Of a stretch of DNA of 64,000 nucleotides, positions 62,001-64,000 are shown one piece after another. This DNA comes from Lepidurus packardi. Its lineage: Eukaryota; Arthropoda; Branchiopoda; Notostraca; Triopsidae. The notes under the pieces were generated by a model. The model saw only the letters and a program-made list of their open reading frames with translations. It did not search any database and was not told the origin of the DNA. Numbering within the stretch: the first letter of the stretch is position 1; each line of letters starts with the position of its first letter. The position numbers and the translations under genes are program-made. The DNA is taken from assembly GCA_023053545.1 (NCBI GenBank), contig JAKZAN010000001.1, positions 1,446,565-1,510,564 of the forward strand, written 5' to 3'.

Positions 62001-64000
62001 GTTATGGTTTTACGAAAGGCTGGCGTAAACGAGTAAGAAGTTTCTTACTCGTTTACATAGTACATATAAACATAGTACATAGTAAACGTTTCTTACTCGT
62101 TTACATAGTACACGAGTAAGAAATAGACAGCTAATTGCCGGCCATTTTTTTCGTTAAATGCACTGCTTTGTCTGAATAAGATTAATCATTTTCCACCTAA
62201 ATTGCCTTTAAATTACCTACAGTTTTGCAGAAGAACTTTGGAGCATACAGAAAAATATTCATTTTATGGCTCTCGTATACCTTAGCTTATTGATGCGAAA
62301 CTGTCACAGATGGCGCTGATGTTTGTTATGGTTTTACGAAAGCCTGGCGTAAACGAGTAAGACATAGTAAGAAGTTTCTTACTCATTTACATAGTACATA
62401 GTACACGTTTCTTACTCGTTTACATTGTACACGAGTAAGAAATAGACAGCTAATTGCCGGCCATTTTTTTCGTTAAATGCACTGCTTTTCTCAACAAATT
62501 GTTCCGAATTTCCCCATACTAACCGCCTATACCGAGCTAAGGTATACGGGAGCCTGAATCCACGAAATTTCTTGAATCCACTTTGAACTTTCTTTATTCT
62601 ATTTTTATTATTTACTTTTCTCTTTATTATTACCAGAAAAGAAATTTAGCTTTTTAGAACTTGGCTTGATGATATCACTGGATTTTTTTTTCTTTCAAAT
62701 ACCAGGGATTTGTTTCCGTGCCGCACTACTTTTAAAATTGGTGACTAATTGTTTTGTCTTGTGCTAATGGAGAGTGCCTGTACTTTTAGTGCAGGTACTG
62801 TATGAATGGTATTGTGCGGTCTGCATCTTCTCCTGTCGCCCGCAAATCTGTTAAGCGTAAACTCAAACTGGTGAGTTGGGCGTGGACTCTTGATGTGTGC
62901 CGATTTCGCTTCTCTCAGTTCCAAATGCTTCGACCTAGCTTTGTCCAATTTCGCTTAGACTTTTTTACACTTTCTGTAGTGCCCTTTCCGTATGCGGATT
63001 GCAATATTTTTGTATAATTTTGTAGTGTTATTATTATTATCATTTTTGCAAGCGTTATTTTTAAGATTATTTTCTTTGTAACAGTACTCATTACTCCTTT
63101 TGTTGCTTTTAGAGAGACGAAAGCGAATCATTGTCCCCGTTGAGACGCCGGGATACCGATGTGGGCAATCAAGGTTCACCCGTTCGTTCGCTGAACGCTG
63201 CCACAGCATTATTGGCGCGATCGTACAGCTTGGATCAGACTGTCGGACATAGTGCCGAAGTATTGCCTTCTCTTTGTACTGCCCCACCCGCATCCACCCC
63301 CGCTATTACTGTCAAGAGCAGCATTGCCTTGGCCCCGCCTCCTTCCTCCCTTGCCCTTGGTGGTGCTACTGCTTCTTGTGAGGCTAGTGCTAGCCTCCTT
63401 GTCGTTCCTGACCAGTCCTGTACCGGCTTAGCTTCTTCTTCTTCTTGGTCCCATGCGACGTCTGTGCCCGCACAGACACAGCAGGCCACGCCTACTAATG
63501 CCCTAAATACCGACGCTGAAAGCGTAGCTCCAATCCAGCCCGTTAAGGTAACCGAAAGGAGCATATAAAGTACTAATTGAGTGACGCCACTTTCTTGAAA
63601 GAACGTAAATTCTTTCAAAGCTTCTAACTTCATTGTTCAGTGTTCATCTTGGACTGTTTTTTTATTTGGATAATTCTGTTTATTAAAATTGGTACTTTTT
63701 GTAAAAAGGTTCGACGCATTTCACGCTTCTTGGTGAAAACGGTTTCCGAGCCTGTCGTAGACCAGTCTGAAATTCCTGGCACAGCAAGAATAGACACGCC
63801 GTCCGGCAATGTATTATCGATTCCAGCCGACAGCGTAGCTGCTGCCGTATCTGCGCCTTCCCAGCTAAGGACCCAGCAGCCACTTATGGATCACGTGCCT
63901 CTTCAGCAGTCTCATTCAGCGCCTCAACAGCAACCTTTAGAATCATCTCTGAATACCACGCATGCGCAGATTCAGTATCAGCACCAGCAAACTTCCCCCG
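50018..64000 (+). CDS. WNK: WNK (with-no-lysine) serine/threonine kinase, 3' end beyond the window
   Basis: Chloride-sensing kinase that activates SPAK/OSR1-type kinases and so cation-chloride cotransporters. Exons: 50018-51331, 57015-57187, 57270-57490, 57572-57729, 57801-57889, 58029-58257, 59488-60306, 60407-60552, 60622-61069, 62790-62870, 63113-63547, 63709-64000+ (about 1,468 residues so far). Residues 1-400 are disordered, rich in Ser/Pro/Lys, then acidic (EEEDEEDEE). The kinase starts near 405: GRGSFKTVF places Lys418 in the glycine loop, and AWCEL has Cys435 at the usual lysine site, the defining WNK feature. HRDLKCDN is at 532-539. DLGLATL at 553-559 holds the chloride-binding leucines, and FAKSVIGTPEF carries the activation-loop Ser567. 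A CCT-like domain follows ([18 protein letters not shown]), then a 270-residue Gln/Pro-rich exon, and a second CCT-like domain ([19 protein letters not shown]). RFLV in the last exon fits the RFXV docking motif. ATG at 50,018 is chosen because its frame has a stop at 49,976. Confidence 0.95.
51332..57014 (+). other. WNK: WNK intron 1 (5.7 kb)
   Basis: Phase-0 intron separating the N-terminal/Gly-loop exon from the rest of the kinase domain. It contains several TTGGCGCCAA-type palindromes (51.8-52.8 kb), a CRE consensus near 54,871 and the 25-bp minisatellite at 55.2-55.97 kb. No other exon was recognised. Confidence 0.8.
55199..55966. repeat. 25-bp AT-rich minisatellite, about 30 copies
   Basis: The unit ttcaataaataaattcgtaa + ataaa recurs with exact 25-nt spacing (for example cgta at 55321, 55346, 55371). 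Some units have cctaa in place of cgtaa. It lies in WNK intron 1. Confidence 0.97.
58553..59083. repeat. Tandem duplication, about 277 bp, two copies
   Basis: Both copies begin tctgttttttaatttattta and end acttttgtctcggtat, with a variable tatttttga repeat inside. It lies in WNK intron 6 (58,258-59,487), otherwise without recognisable content. Confidence 0.9.
61221..62489. repeat. 310-324-bp tandem repeat, four copies, with hairpins
   Basis: Units start tgaataagattaat at 61221, 61530, 61849 and 62173 and end cgttaaatgcactgctttt. Each carries acagatggcgctgatgttt and a palindromic segment in which taaacgagtaagaa is followed at once by its reverse complement, then more cttactcgtttac copies. The array sits in WNK intron 9 (61,070-62,789). 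The hairpin segment varies most between units. Confidence 0.95.

Overview
This is a eukaryotic nuclear window from an invertebrate animal. Genes are split by GT-AG introns, most of them 48-250 nt, with a few introns of 1-6 kb full of AT-rich DNA and tandem repeats. The gene families are animal ones: a Cys-loop anion channel, glycogen debranching enzyme, a discoidin/fucolectin secreted protein, POLE4 and WNK kinase. An arthropod or other protostome is my best guess; the sequence does not settle it. I recognised no tRNA, rRNA, CRISPR array, intact transposon or virus-derived element.

Layout. (1) 4,595-25,307, + strand: a complete 10-exon, 399-residue Cys-loop chloride-channel-type receptor. Its signal-peptide exon lies 2.1 kb before the next exon. 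Its two largest introns carry a 250-bp satellite array (13.3-16.3 kb) and a 29-bp minisatellite (17.5-18.2 kb). (2) 28,149-35,115, - strand: a complete 20-exon glycogen debranching enzyme (AGL, 1,583 residues in my model). Its UGA stop is followed by 100 further open codons in the same frame, ending in a hydrophobic tail. (3) 36,056-39,299, - strand: nine exons of a secreted lectin-like protein with two F5/8 type C domains and one fucolectin-type domain; its first exon is not resolved. (4) 40.4-41.2 kb: an AT-rich 158-bp satellite, followed by 7.7 kb with no gene I can support. (5) 48,874-49,344, - strand: POLE4, a histone-fold subunit of DNA polymerase epsilon, in two exons. It is head-to-head with (6) 50,018 to the window end, + strand: a WNK kinase, 12 exons visible, running off the right edge. 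Its introns hold three further tandem arrays.

The genes belong to different processes (inhibitory neurotransmission, glycogen breakdown, carbohydrate recognition, DNA replication, chloride/osmotic signalling). I see no operon-like grouping apart from the shared POLE4/WNK promoter interval. Exon models were built by hand: every join was checked for GT/AG ends, phase and agreement with family sequence motifs recalled from memory.

The points most worth a second look are the AGL stop followed by a long in-frame hydrophobic-tailed extension, a 54-nt stop-free intron in AGL that open-reading-frame scans would read through, a triplicated 5' splice site in the channel gene, and the satellite's two-unit higher-order structure.
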